This document shows positions 48,036 to 58,040 of a stretch of DNA of 64,000 nucleotides, one piece after another (the first letter of the stretch is position 1; each line of letters starts with the position of its first letter). The stretch covers positions 31,328,527 through 31,392,526 of the forward strand of contig OX485808.1 in NCBI GenBank assembly GCA_950295325.1, read 5' to 3'. The position numbers and the translations under genes are program-made. Origin of the DNA: Polytrichum commune (taxonomy: Eukaryota; Streptophyta; Polytrichopsida; Polytrichales; Polytrichaceae). The notes below the pieces were generated by a model that saw only the letters and a list, made by a program, of their open reading frames with translations, was not told where the DNA came from and searched no databases.

Positions 48036-48379
48036 CTACACTAAATATGATATTTAGTGTTAGATACACTAAATACGAGCACTATACTAAATATCACTAA
48101 CCCTATGAAAGTAAATAACATTAAATGTAAACTCAAACACTAAATATCATCTATGGTAATATGTGAAAGTTACATGCACGAATTTAGTGTTTAATAGGAA
48201 AGAGGTGGCAACAAGGAAAACGATTGACTGTTTCACAGGAAAGAGGTGGCAACAAGGAAGATGGCGGCGGCGCATTTATGTCTAACACTAATTATCAAAG
48301 AATTGAAAATTAGTGTTGAGCAAAGTAGGGTGGTAAAACACTAAATCTAATCAAACACTAAATATCATATTTTGTGTAG
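48036..48379 (+). mobile_element. Palindromic-end MITE, group 1 copy b
   Basis: It starts CTACACTAAATATGATATTT and ends ATATTTTGTGTAG after ACACTAAATATC. It aligns with 7834-8159. An internal direct repeat of GGAAAGAGGTGGCAACAAGG lies near 48198-48262. Confidence 0.8.
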
Positions 48380-48830
48380 TGGTAATGAACCAACTTGGGA
48401 TTCAATGTACAGGACACTGTAAATTGGGATTCAATTGGGACACCCAATAAAGGGAGGTATAGTTAACGACCCTTCACGGTAACATCGTATATATATAGAG
48501 AGTGTACTTGTGTTTTTGATTTTATTTCGGAGACAAAATCTTTTTGTTATTTGTGAGGAGGATTGAAGTACCTCGGCCACCGCGATTTTCGTGGTCCTTA
48601 AGCAGACCCCGATTGTTGGACCACGAAACGAGGCTCTCAGTGGACGTGTCCCTTGACACGATATATTTACTTCGAGTGCGTTTTGTTGCGCAAACACTTG
48701 GTGTCCGCTAAACGATCTCAGCTCAGTGTCCCGGGACGATTTTGGGGGCTTAATTGGTGGTCGAGATCGTAGTAGTAGTGTTTCTCCAAGTCCAACCGGT
48801 TTACATGTCGATGAGAGGGTTACGTTTATC

Positions 48831-49378
48831 GAGGGGGTTGTTTTACACCATGGACCATGAAGTCGTCCCAAGGTCCTGTGAAATCTGCGATTGGCTGTTA
48901 AATTTGTCCCGGGATCACTTCGGTTTACAACAAGGGGAAAAGGTGTCAGAGTGACCGTGGAGTTCGAGGTTCCTGAAAGACATGTGATAAGGCTTACGTT
49001 GTTCGTTGACATGGTCCAACGGGTTTTTGCGATGGGAGAGGCAAAAGAGGTGCTCTAGTAGGAAACGGCAACGGCCCATGGCAGAGAATTGTTGTTATAA
49101 TTAAAAAATTGAAGAATTTGTTTTTCGGGGAAAAGAAGATGAAGACAAGAGAAGACAAGAGAATGGTCAGACATGGTCTTTTTTCTTTTTTTCCCTTCAA
49201 AATTGCCCTTTCTGGGCATATATTAAAAAAAAATTAGAACATTCACTTTTTGGTGCATGGTCATTCCTCTTGGTCTACATTCAATTTACACCTAGTGCGG
49301 GGCCCAAAGGCTTCTCAAATAAGGAATCGGACCATGGAAAAGGCCATCTTTTATGGTCCATGGTGCAAACCGACCCTA
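48831..49378 (+). mobile_element. Harbinger-type element, uninterrupted relative of 4844-10206
   Basis: The left end TTTTACACCATGGACCATG and the right end CCATGGTGCAAACCGACCC are imperfect inverted repeats. The body aligns to the outer element pieces at 4844-4939, 7191-7370, 8290-8425 and 10075-10206 in order. TTA duplications are not clear at its ends. The minus-strand frame at 48431-49012 overlaps its left end and is unrecognised. Confidence 0.7.
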
Positions 49379-49526
49379 ATTTAAGATATATTCTCTAGAT
49401 TCCTTTACAAGGATTGGTAATTCTCCTAAAGCCTTGATGAACTTCAACTAGTTATTTCTCAAACTCAACTGGTACATCTGTAACTAGCGGTCGGTTCTCC
49501 CTGTTCCTAGTCTCGGCTGCCAAGTG

Positions 49527-49890
49527 CACTAAAGATGATATTTAGTGTCACCAATTCTAATTGGCTTGCTCAATACTAATTGTAAACGGCAGTATAGTGT
49601 CACCAACACTGAATGTAAACCCAACATTATTTGTCATTCCTTGTAATTTTTTGTTGGGGGGAGATTATAGATTTACAGTGTTGCAATTACTGTCACTTAC
49701 TAAGTGGGTTTTCATCCCAATTTCAATCATCCATGACAATATTTCATCACAAATTGCTGACAAGAGAAGGTAGGGTTTTGGCAAATCAACCATGACAATC
49801 TTTGTACACTTATTCATAAGAAGCGTCATCCGAAAAGGTACCTTAGTGACATTAAATACCATGTGACACTAAATGTCATATTTAATGTAG
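49527..49890 (-). mobile_element. Palindromic-end MITE, group 2 copy b (reverse)
   Basis: It starts CACTAAAGATGATATTTAGTG and ends ATGTCATATTTAATGTAG. The interior is the reverse complement of 50244-50631. Confidence 0.85.
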
Positions 49891-50243
49891 TTTTCTGAAG
49901 TCCTCTTACATATATCACAAAGAGTTGACTCATGAGAAACATGTACTCAAAAGTTTTACTGCAAGACTTCATATATTTAATTAGACCAACAATTTCAATC
50001 TGCCACTCCCTTAATTGGAATTTCATGTCGAAGTACTACACATAATCGATCGAAGTATGGTAAGGTAAATGTGCCTAAGTGGGTTACTTATCTTACTTCA
50101 CTACAAGCATATGAGTCCTAGCCAATTGATCTTATGTCACTGGAAACTTGGCCTATGTAATTGACAAAATTTATAACTCCAACACAGTGGTAGATTTTCA
50201 TTGTTCTTTCATCGACGTAGGAGAATTGCATAGGACTTGTATG

Positions 50244-50631
50244 CTACACTAAATATGATATTTAGTGTCATATGGTATTCTATGTCACTATGGCAACTTT
50301 TCGGATGACGCATCTTATGAATAAATGAACAAACATGGTCATGGACGATGGATGAGTTCATCCATTCGTCACAACCCTACCTTCTCTTGTTAGCAATTTG
50401 TGATGAAATATTGTCACGGATGATTGAAATTTGGAAGAAAAATCACTTAGTAAGTGACAATTTTTGCAACACTGTAAATCTACAATCTCCCCCCAACAAA
50501 AAATTACAAGGAATGACAAATAATGTTGGGTTTACATTCAGGGTTGGTGACACTATACCGCGGTTTACAATCAGTATTGAGCAAGACAATTAGAATTGGT
50601 GACATTAAATATCTTATCATATTTAGTGTAG
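50244..50631 (+). mobile_element. Palindromic-end MITE, group 2 copy c
   Basis: It starts CTACACTAAATATGATATTT and ends CATATTTAGTGTAG. The terminal CACTAAATATGATATTTAGTG is itself a near-perfect palindrome. It aligns with 32517-32879 and, inverted, with 49527-49890. Confidence 0.88.
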
Positions 50632-50639
50632 TAGCAATC

Positions 50640-50990
50640 TAACACCTATACTTGAATGGTGTGTGGTTTCATGTGGCTCAAAGAACGGATACCAACACAT
50701 GTGTTTAAAAAAGATTGGACTGCGTGCTCAAATTATGATAAACATTCTAAGCTCCATAGTCAACATAAGTGGGGAAACCTATTTGACCATTTAATGAGCA
50801 CAAGAATCATCACTTTGATGATGAATAAGATATTCATATGAACTCTGAATATTATGAGGAAAGTAGCTACAACCTCGATTTGGATTTGCTAACCATCATG
50901 TACTAATCGTGTGTTTCGTGTCCTAGGAGAATTAGGCTAGTTGGAAAAAGTAACCGTTTAAGACCCATCTACCTTATGTATTTATTATTC
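50640..50990 (+). repeat. Dispersed repeat family D, forward copy
   Basis: AACACATGTGTTTAAAAAAG, ATTGGACTGCGTGCTC, GATTTGGATTTGCTAACCAT and TTTAAGACCCATCTACC, each matched in reverse in the other family D copies. Confidence 0.7.
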
Positions 50991-51179
50991 TTCTTAAAAG
51001 CGGCCATTCCACTCAAGAGATCACCAACATAAAGGGTGGCCCGTGGGAGCATTTTCTCAGGCCAATGTGGGAGGTTTTAAGTATTTGACTTCCGAGTTTC
51101 AGGCTGAATGTTAGGCCATTAACTTTCAGCATGTGAGTCTTAGACCGCACACCTCCTGCATCACTGAAAAAGCGGCATT

Positions 51180-51560
51180 TATTCCACATGCCTTGTAACG
51201 GGAGCGGGTGTTAAACGGACACTTTTCTCTATACCCCCAATTAGTGCGAGGTGATTAGCAAATCCGAATCGTGCACGTAGCCACTTTTCTCATCATTTTC
51301 GGAGCTCGTATGAACATCCCATTCATTGTCAAAGTGAAGATTCTCGTGCTCATTGAATGATCATACAAGTTCTTCCCACTCATGTTGACTATTGCTTCTA
51401 CGATGGTCAATAAATCCTGAGCACGTAGTCCAATCTCTTTTCAACACGTGTCTTTTTGGTGTCCGTTCTTGAATCCATACCCAGCCATTCACCACTCAAA
51501 CATAGGTGTTCATTCAAGATGAGGCATCAAATCAGGCACATCTACCTTAAGGTACGTGGT
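51180..51560 (-). repeat. Dispersed repeat family D, reverse copy
   Basis: ATTAGTGCGAGGTGATTAGC, CATTGTCAAAGTGAAGATTC, GTAGTCCAATCTCTTTTCAA and GTCTTTTTGGTGTCCGTTCT occur in this order. It serves as the uninterrupted reference for the copy split by the element at 54889-56469. Confidence 0.75.
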
Positions 51561-52069
51561 CTTGTTGTGGGCACTTCTAGCTCCACGAACATTTGAGGTC
51601 GTTGGATTGGATCAAAAATCATCTCATCCACAGATTGTCGTGTCAACTTTCAGGGTTTGAATTGAGATGCAAAATTCGTAGAAACGAACTAAGTCAAGGT
51701 TTCCTTTCAAATGATCGCCCTCCCAGTTGTGTTCATTACCTCTGAACCTAGAATGACATCTACATTTTGAGCATGTAGTTCAATGTAATCATAGCATGTG
51801 CCTTTCTGGTGTCCGTTCTTAACTATAAGTCTTGCTTGCATATACCACTCAATTCAATACGAGCATATGAGACCTAGACAATGTATCTTGCGTCATTGAG
51901 TTTTCTTACAAATCCACTACAGTGGCAGATACATAGAATTTTGAATAACACGTGCAGGACAATTGTTACCAACACAAGACGAGTTGCCTAGGCCTCATAT
52001 GCTTGTAATAAATATAGGTGTCCAAGGTAAGACCCAAATAATTACACTAGTTAAACTAATTGAAATTGT

Positions 52070-52341
52070 ACGGTCTGAGATGACCCTAAACTACCGCATG
52101 ATAGTGGAGAGGTACTCATTTTCGAATGGAGTGGTTGGTAATTCGATTCCCGCTGTGAAATCTTCTCTCTACTTGACAGGAAAAAACTAGCTAAGTAGGT
52201 AGGAAGCCAAGAGCCCACACACCTCAAGGTAGGCAGTAAACCCCACCCTGCATCAAGAGGATTCTTAAGCATGGTAGGACCAATGGGCTCATATTCATGT
52301 TGGATTGCTCGACGTTGATTATTTATTTATTTATTTGGAAT
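52070..52341 (+). mobile_element. tRNA-derived SINE, copy B, with (ATTT)n tail
   Basis: The head reads ACGGTCTGAGATGACCCTAA. A-box-like TGATAGTGGAGAGG lies near 52099, and B-box-like AATTCGATTCCCG near 52140. GTGAAATCTTCTCTCTACTT follows, as in copy A. The 3' half (GTAGGCAGTAAACCCCACCC, GTTGGATTGCTCGACGTTG) matches copy C, and the tail is (ATTT)n at 52318-52336. Confidence 0.7.
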
Positions 52342-52599
52342 TGGACTTGTCACCATTTAGAGACACCGAAAGTGTTGTAACATAGAGAGAGAAAGGTCGA
52401 CTCATTCCTCTCTCTTTGAGTTCGACACCCAACATGGCCCGTAGTACGTGACCACCGACCCTTCGCCCCGGATGGCAACCCTTGCCTCATAAGCAACTGC
52501 TTTCTAAAATTTAACAACACTTCTAATAACTTTGATGCTTTCACATGGAGGACCAAGTCCAACAAGCTTGGAAACACGACATTGAGAGGAAGCCATTGA

Positions 52600-54699
52600 T
52601 GTGATTTTTGTCCGAAATAGAAGCCGTTAGACTTTTAGGTGTAAAATTGGAATTTCTAGTCTTAAAATTTGCTTTATAATCCATACGCAACTTCATGATT
52701 ATGTTGATTTTTGGGCTTGTTTGTGCAACTCCAAATGTAATGAATCTCTATTCAAGCACGTTAACCTATTCACAATCGTAATTATCTCACCTCAAACTTA
52801 CCACATGAAACAAGTATTCGTTTATTGGTTTAGATACTCACACATACACAATACATAACATGCGTGTTCTCCTTCCCTTGAGTCTTATCCATATATAGTA
52901 TCTGAGAGATACTTTTAGTAGTTTCAAGGTCTTACTAGATGTAGATTGGAAGGCGGGCTCCTTTGGTACATACAATGATCATTTTCCTTGAAGATCTTCT
53001 TTTCTTATACAAATAATGGTCATCCAACTTCTCATCCATCGACTTCTGTACATTCACGCTTTTTAGTCGTGGACGTCCATCCTTGCAATTTTTCATCAAC
53101 CTCGATATTGCATTTTTCAATTAGTCCACTACACCAAACCAAGTTCTAAAGATGTTGAATTCTACGAGCACTACACATAGTTGTCAACTCAAATTTTTTT
53201 CTACAATAGAATTCCTGGACTTGATAAAGTGATCATTGTGCACAATTCTTGAGTAAGGTATGTGGGCACATTGTGGGCACTTGCAACCCCACTTACAATT
53301 TTGGCCAATGCATAAGATCGGGAATTGTTTCATACAATTAGCGATTGCTTATCACAAATATTGTCATTTCAAGTTTCACATTCATAATTCACAAAGTTAT
53401 CTAGGAGGTCAACGTGAAGATCCTCTTACTTTTAAAATAGTGGCATAGACCCTCCCAATTATTTTCAATATTGAACCTAGAATGGCGTCAATATTTTGAG
53501 TCCAACCTCATTGTGACACACTAGTTTGGATCTGCACCATTCTAGTCATTGCACATGTACATATGAATCATTATCCCGGGCCACCCTAACCCCTTAAGCA
53601 CATGTAACCGTATGCCCATGGCCATGTACCCACCATATGCATGTATACATGTGCTCATGCTCATATGCCCCCACCATGTCTCCATACCTCCTCATGCCAT
53701 GGCTATCACCTCAACACCATGCTCGCCACCTCCCCTAGCCATGATTCCCCATCATGTGTGCCCTTTTGCACTTGTGGCGGCCCCTACCTTTCCACCTTCG
53801 TTTTCTTTTTCTTTTTCTTTTCTTTTAAATCACATGTTTTTGTTGGGAAGAAATCTTTGTCATCTAGTCCTCTCTTTTTGGAATTTTTTTCATATGAATA
53901 GTGACGAATGGTGAAGAGCCGCGAGACAACAGGTCACGATGACACCACCACCGCTACATTTTTGTTATATACTAGCCTAGTCTCATGCTATCCCATGTTG
54001 TTCCAGCCCATTGCACTTGTCGTCCCCCCATATTTCTAGAATGATGGAAGGATAACCTCACCACTGGCACATTGTCCAGTGTGTATTAGAGATAGATGTA
54101 TTTCCCATGTTTGTTCTTAACTACAAAACCTTGTCATATAAAACTCAAATATAGGTGTCCCACATGTGTCCACATAAGGCCTAAATACCTTAGGTTAGGA
54201 AGTCATGTGCAAATTTTACTCCAAAGCTTTGTACCATGAGTAGTGGTATGGTCGTAATTCTCCAAGGGAGGACATCACACTCTTGCTACAATCACATGTA
54301 ACTTTGTTATTGTGCAAATGCATGATTTAGTTACATATCTTAATTAGACACATACATTTGTGTGATGGTTGATTAAGTGTAGATCTAAAACAAACACAAG
54401 AAAGACACATGTTTAAAGCAATTGGGCTACAGTTACCTATCTCAAAAAATTATTAATCAACCTAGGTTCAATACTTAACACAATTGGGGGGGGGGGGGGG
54501 GTATGTAACCTTATGGCTCATTGTCAATAGACTTTGAAATTTCATAACAATTCAAGAGTATTTTTTTTGGAGATTGCCCTTGGCTTCTTTAGGTACATTT
54601 GCAAACACACAAAATTTTCAACCTTGCGAATCTGAGAAGTATGAGGTAGCAAACAACCAAAAGTAACCAAATAAGGACCAACTTAAGGTAGGCGTGTGT
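52600..54699. other. Unassigned DNA
   Basis: No gene recognised. A pyrimidine-rich tract with TTTTTCTTTTTC lies near 53800-53825, and a G-run of 16 at 54486-54501. Scattered family D motifs occur near 54110-54420. Confidence 0.4.
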
Positions 54700-54888
54700 T
54701 CTTCGGATACTTCTTTCTCTACACCCACTTCTAGTAAGAAACAAAACACGCAATTAATGCGAGATGATTAACAAATTCAAATCGTGCCCATAGCAATTTG
54801 CCTAATAACTTGCAAAATTTACATGAATATCTTACTCATCATCAAACTAAAGATTCTCATCCTCGTTAAGTGCTCATACCCCCCCCCC

Positions 54889-56469
54889 AGAGTCCGGGGA
54901 GTTTTTTACCAAAATCGGTAGATTTCCGATCTTTTATGAAAAGATTCGGATTTTTATTTTTTTGATCGGAAGCTACCTAAATCCAATTTTTTTTGTCGGT
55001 TAAATTCCGATATTTAACTTTCTCATTCGGTAATTTTCCGATTTTGTGAATTTCAATTCGGTATGTTTCCGAAGATTTGTATTGTATGTCGGATTTGTTT
55101 TTTTTTAATATTATAAAAAAATTGGTATTATGCTTTTAAATGGGCAAATTTGAATAAAGACAGACTGCAGAAATAAGCATTTCGATGGGTAAGCTCTGAA
55201 TCAAGACAGCTGCAGAAATAAGCATTTCGATGGGTAAGCTTTGATCAAAACAACTGCAGAAATAAGCATTTCGATGGGTAAGCTTTGATCAAAACAACTG
55301 CAAAAATAAGCATTTCGATGGGTAAGCTCTGAATCAAAACAGACTGCAAAAATAAGCATTACAGACTGCAAAAATAAGCATTTCGATGGGTAAGCTTTGA
55401 ATCAAGACAGCTGCAGAAATAAGCCTTACAGACTGCAGAAATAAACATTTTGATCTGCAGAAATAAGCATTTCGATGGGTAAGCTCTGAATCAAGACAGC
55501 CTGCAGAAATAAGCATTTCGATAGGTAAGGGCTGAATCAAAACAGACTGCAGAAATAAGCATTTCGATGGGTAAGGGCTGAATCAAGACAGACTGCAGAA
55601 ATAAGCATTTCGATGGGTACCTCTGAATCAAAACAGACTGCAGAAATAAGCATTTCGATGGGTACCTCTGAATCAAAACAGACTGCAGAAATAAGCATTT
55701 CGATGGGTAAGGGCTGAATCAAAACAGACTGCAGAAATAAGCATTTCAATGGGTGAGCTCTGAATCAAGATAGACTAAAGAAATAAGCATTTCGATGGGT
55801 AAGCTCTGAATCAAGACAAAATCAAGGTCGCAAAGGCTAGCACAAACTCCTCTTCGCAGTGTCGCACCCAAATGAAGATGAATCTAGCAGAAGCGGAAGA
55901 GCAGTACATAGAGCACTCAACACAGAGAGAAATCCCGATGGAGGAGTGAGATACTCTGCAGAAAGGACTGCAGCTCCTTATACTCGTGACAGAGGGTCCT
56001 TGGATGCTTAGAGCGGCTCAAAACCCTAATCGGCCTTGTGAACGGAACCTTCCCTAAATTACTTAGCCTTCATGGTTCTTAGAATCTTAACCTTATGAGT
56101 TATGACTCTAATATTAGGGATAGGGAATTTTTTTTTACTAGGGTAATAGAGTTATCCTTTAATTCAAATGAGTTTGGTAGGGAGTTTCTTACAAAACCTT
56201 CCATGTTTGGCAAGCTTGAGGTGCATGCGTCCGTCCTATCCCTAATCCCTTCGGCTACTTGCCTAAAATTTAAAAATTGGCTCGGTAAATATCCTAAAAT
56301 ATGATGCCTCAACCGGCTATATTGCCGATATTTTCTCATTTCAACCGGTCAATTTCCGACCTTTCTAATTTTAAGTCGGTACCTCGTCCGAATCATTGCA
56401 AACTCATTCGGAAATCTTCAAAAAATTTCGGCTAGCTCGTAACTAAAGTTCGGTACTCCCCGTTCATTG
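54889..56469. mobile_element. Unclassified 1.58-kb element between C-runs
   Basis: It is bounded by C-runs (54879-54888 and 56470-56486), probably a duplicated poly-C target. Both ends contain CGGGGAGT followed by ACC in inverted orientation. The left subterminal region holds four 15-bp TCGG(N7)CCGA palindromes (54915, 54996, 55027, 55058) and the right has related motifs near 56345 and 56376. The centre is a minisatellite. On the minus strand a TATAAGG near 55985 precedes non-repetitive sequence (55816-55980) with only a short 31-codon frame. No transposase was seen. Confidence 0.6.
55160..55812. repeat. Minisatellite, about 46-bp unit
   Basis: About fourteen copies of a unit carrying ACTGCAGAAATAAGCATTTC and GATGGGTAAGCTCTGAATCA, with some shortened units (for example near 55360 and 55425). 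The minus-strand translation is periodic (EMLISAV, RNAYFC) but reflects the repeat only. Confidence 0.92.
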
Positions 56470-56984
56470 CCCCCCCCCCCCCCCCCTCTCTTCAATCACG
56501 TTGACGATTCAACCTAGAATGGTTAGCATATTTTGAACATGTAGTCTGACCTCTTTTAAACACATGTCTTTTTGGTGTCCGTTCTTAGATCCACACCTAA
56601 CGCACATCCCACTCAAATACAAGTGTCCGAACAATTGCTATGTTGGATTTAGGCATGTCTACGTACATGAATTGCAGTAACTCGGGAATTCTGCACTTGC
56701 ATTCCTTGTTGATATTAAACTACCACCTGACAGGCCGAAGCTTCTTGGTGATCCACAGACCAGCAGCATACCTTCCATGGGGGTAGATAGCTGGAGGCTT
56801 TATAAGAAATCACGCTGCGCCTTTGACAGGAAGAAATCATCATGTGTGTTTTTTTAATGTAAAACTCTTGTCGATCCACTCTTCACATCATCATTCTTTG
56901 AACCAGATAACGACAAACCATGGCGTATGCAGTATTGAATTCTACAATACAAGTGGTACTTTGAACTTGATCATTAAGGAGTTC

Positions 56985-57219
56985 GAACCTTATGGCGGGA
57001 CACGGGTGTCCCAAATACATCGGAGCCTCCTCAACGATTGGTTTTGTGGTTGTAAGTGATCGAAAATAGACACCAACTTCAAATATCAGAGCGTGTACAG
57101 GATATCGAGATAATCGCAACGCCGCTTTGATCGCCTTCAGCTGATCATTTTTGACGTCGACACGGGCTTTAGGATTTAACCGGTGTATTATGGGACACTG
57201 GTGTCCCGCCACGAGGTTC
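56985..57219. repeat. Short element with 29-bp inverted arms
   Basis: The left arm (56985-57013) contains GGCGGGACACGGGTGTCCCA. The right arm (57191-57219) contains TGGGACACTGGTGTCCCGCC. The arms match at about 25 of 29 positions and enclose about 177 bp. Each arm is also internally palindromic (GGGACAC/GTGTCCC). Confidence 0.7.
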
Positions 57220-58040
57220 TGTTAACCTAAGGTAGATGAGGCCAAACCGGTTGGCTTCCTTCATCGGACACCTAGTTTTGGTTCGTAACCAGCAGTGTAG
57301 TCGCTCTCATCCGGTGGGTGAGTTCTACATGTTGGTTTAGTTGTCACCTTGATGATATTTGGGTTAGTCAACTTCGCGGAAATCAAACTACACCACCATT
57401 CTCCACAATTAGGAGTGCTATCCACCGAACTACGACACGCTTGATTTTTGTGGGCAAGGTGGGCAAATTAATAGGCGGCATGTGGCTGTGAGGTGTTAAC
57501 CCACTTGTATTGTGGGTATTCTTCAATGAAAAGTTAGTTCGGCAACATTTTATCTTACTCACGACCACTTTAGAGACACGACATAATCAATATTGGCAAT
57601 ACACTTGGTTTTCATTGGCAATTAAATGACCCATGTAGAATCTGCTAGTGATGTCGTCCACTTACAGAACATTGAGCGATGGAAGAGTTCCTCCCCTATA
57701 ACACTAAGTCGGGAAGTAGAGAATCTTTGATTTCAAAGCCTAGATCAACACCTTTCTCAACTGCAATTTCAGCAATTTCTTTACTCACGATTCGCAATTA
57801 CTAGCGTGCTCAAGCTTCTAATGCTCGGACCCATCAGCTGGATGATTCCACAGGGCTAGAGGTGTCCACATTAGCCTCACCCACCTTACTTCCAACTTGC
57901 AGGACTCTACAAGTAAGAAATTGCTGAATTAAGATACAGAAATCCGAGGGAACCTACAGCATCTCTACCAAGATCGAGTGCTATGTATCTAGTCGACCAA
58001 CACATACACAAAGAATCTATTGAATAACATACGGTGTAAT
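57220..58040. other. Unassigned DNA within the array region
   Basis: No gene or complete repeat unit recognised, except an ACCAAGATCGAGTGC block near 57968 that belongs to the degenerate array. Confidence 0.4.

Larger units (their letters stand above)
54700..56640 (-). repeat. Dispersed repeat family D, copy split by a 1.58-kb insert
   Basis: The left part (54710-54878) carries GAAACAAAACACGCAATTAA, GCGAGATGATTAACAAATTC and ACTAAAGATTCTCATCCTCG. The right part (56487-56640) carries AACATGTAGTCTGACCTCTT and GTCTTTTTGGTGTCCGTTCT. Both fit 51180-51560 when the insert is removed. Confidence 0.75.

Noticed and set aside
48431-49012. 193-codon minus-strand open frame
   Set aside because: It overlaps the end of a Harbinger-type element, and no domain is recognisable. 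The related element copy at 4844 does not preserve it.
53612-53914. 100-codon pyrimidine-rich open frame
   Set aside because: Low-complexity CT-rich sequence opens several frames at once.
55334-55749. Periodic minus-strand frames with an EMLISAV/RNAYFC repeat
   Set aside because: The periodicity comes from the 46-bp minisatellite. Unit lengths vary, so no single frame is kept.
55160-55812. Possible CRISPR-like array
   Set aside because: The units are head-to-tail with no unique spacers, and the genome is eukaryotic. This is a minisatellite.
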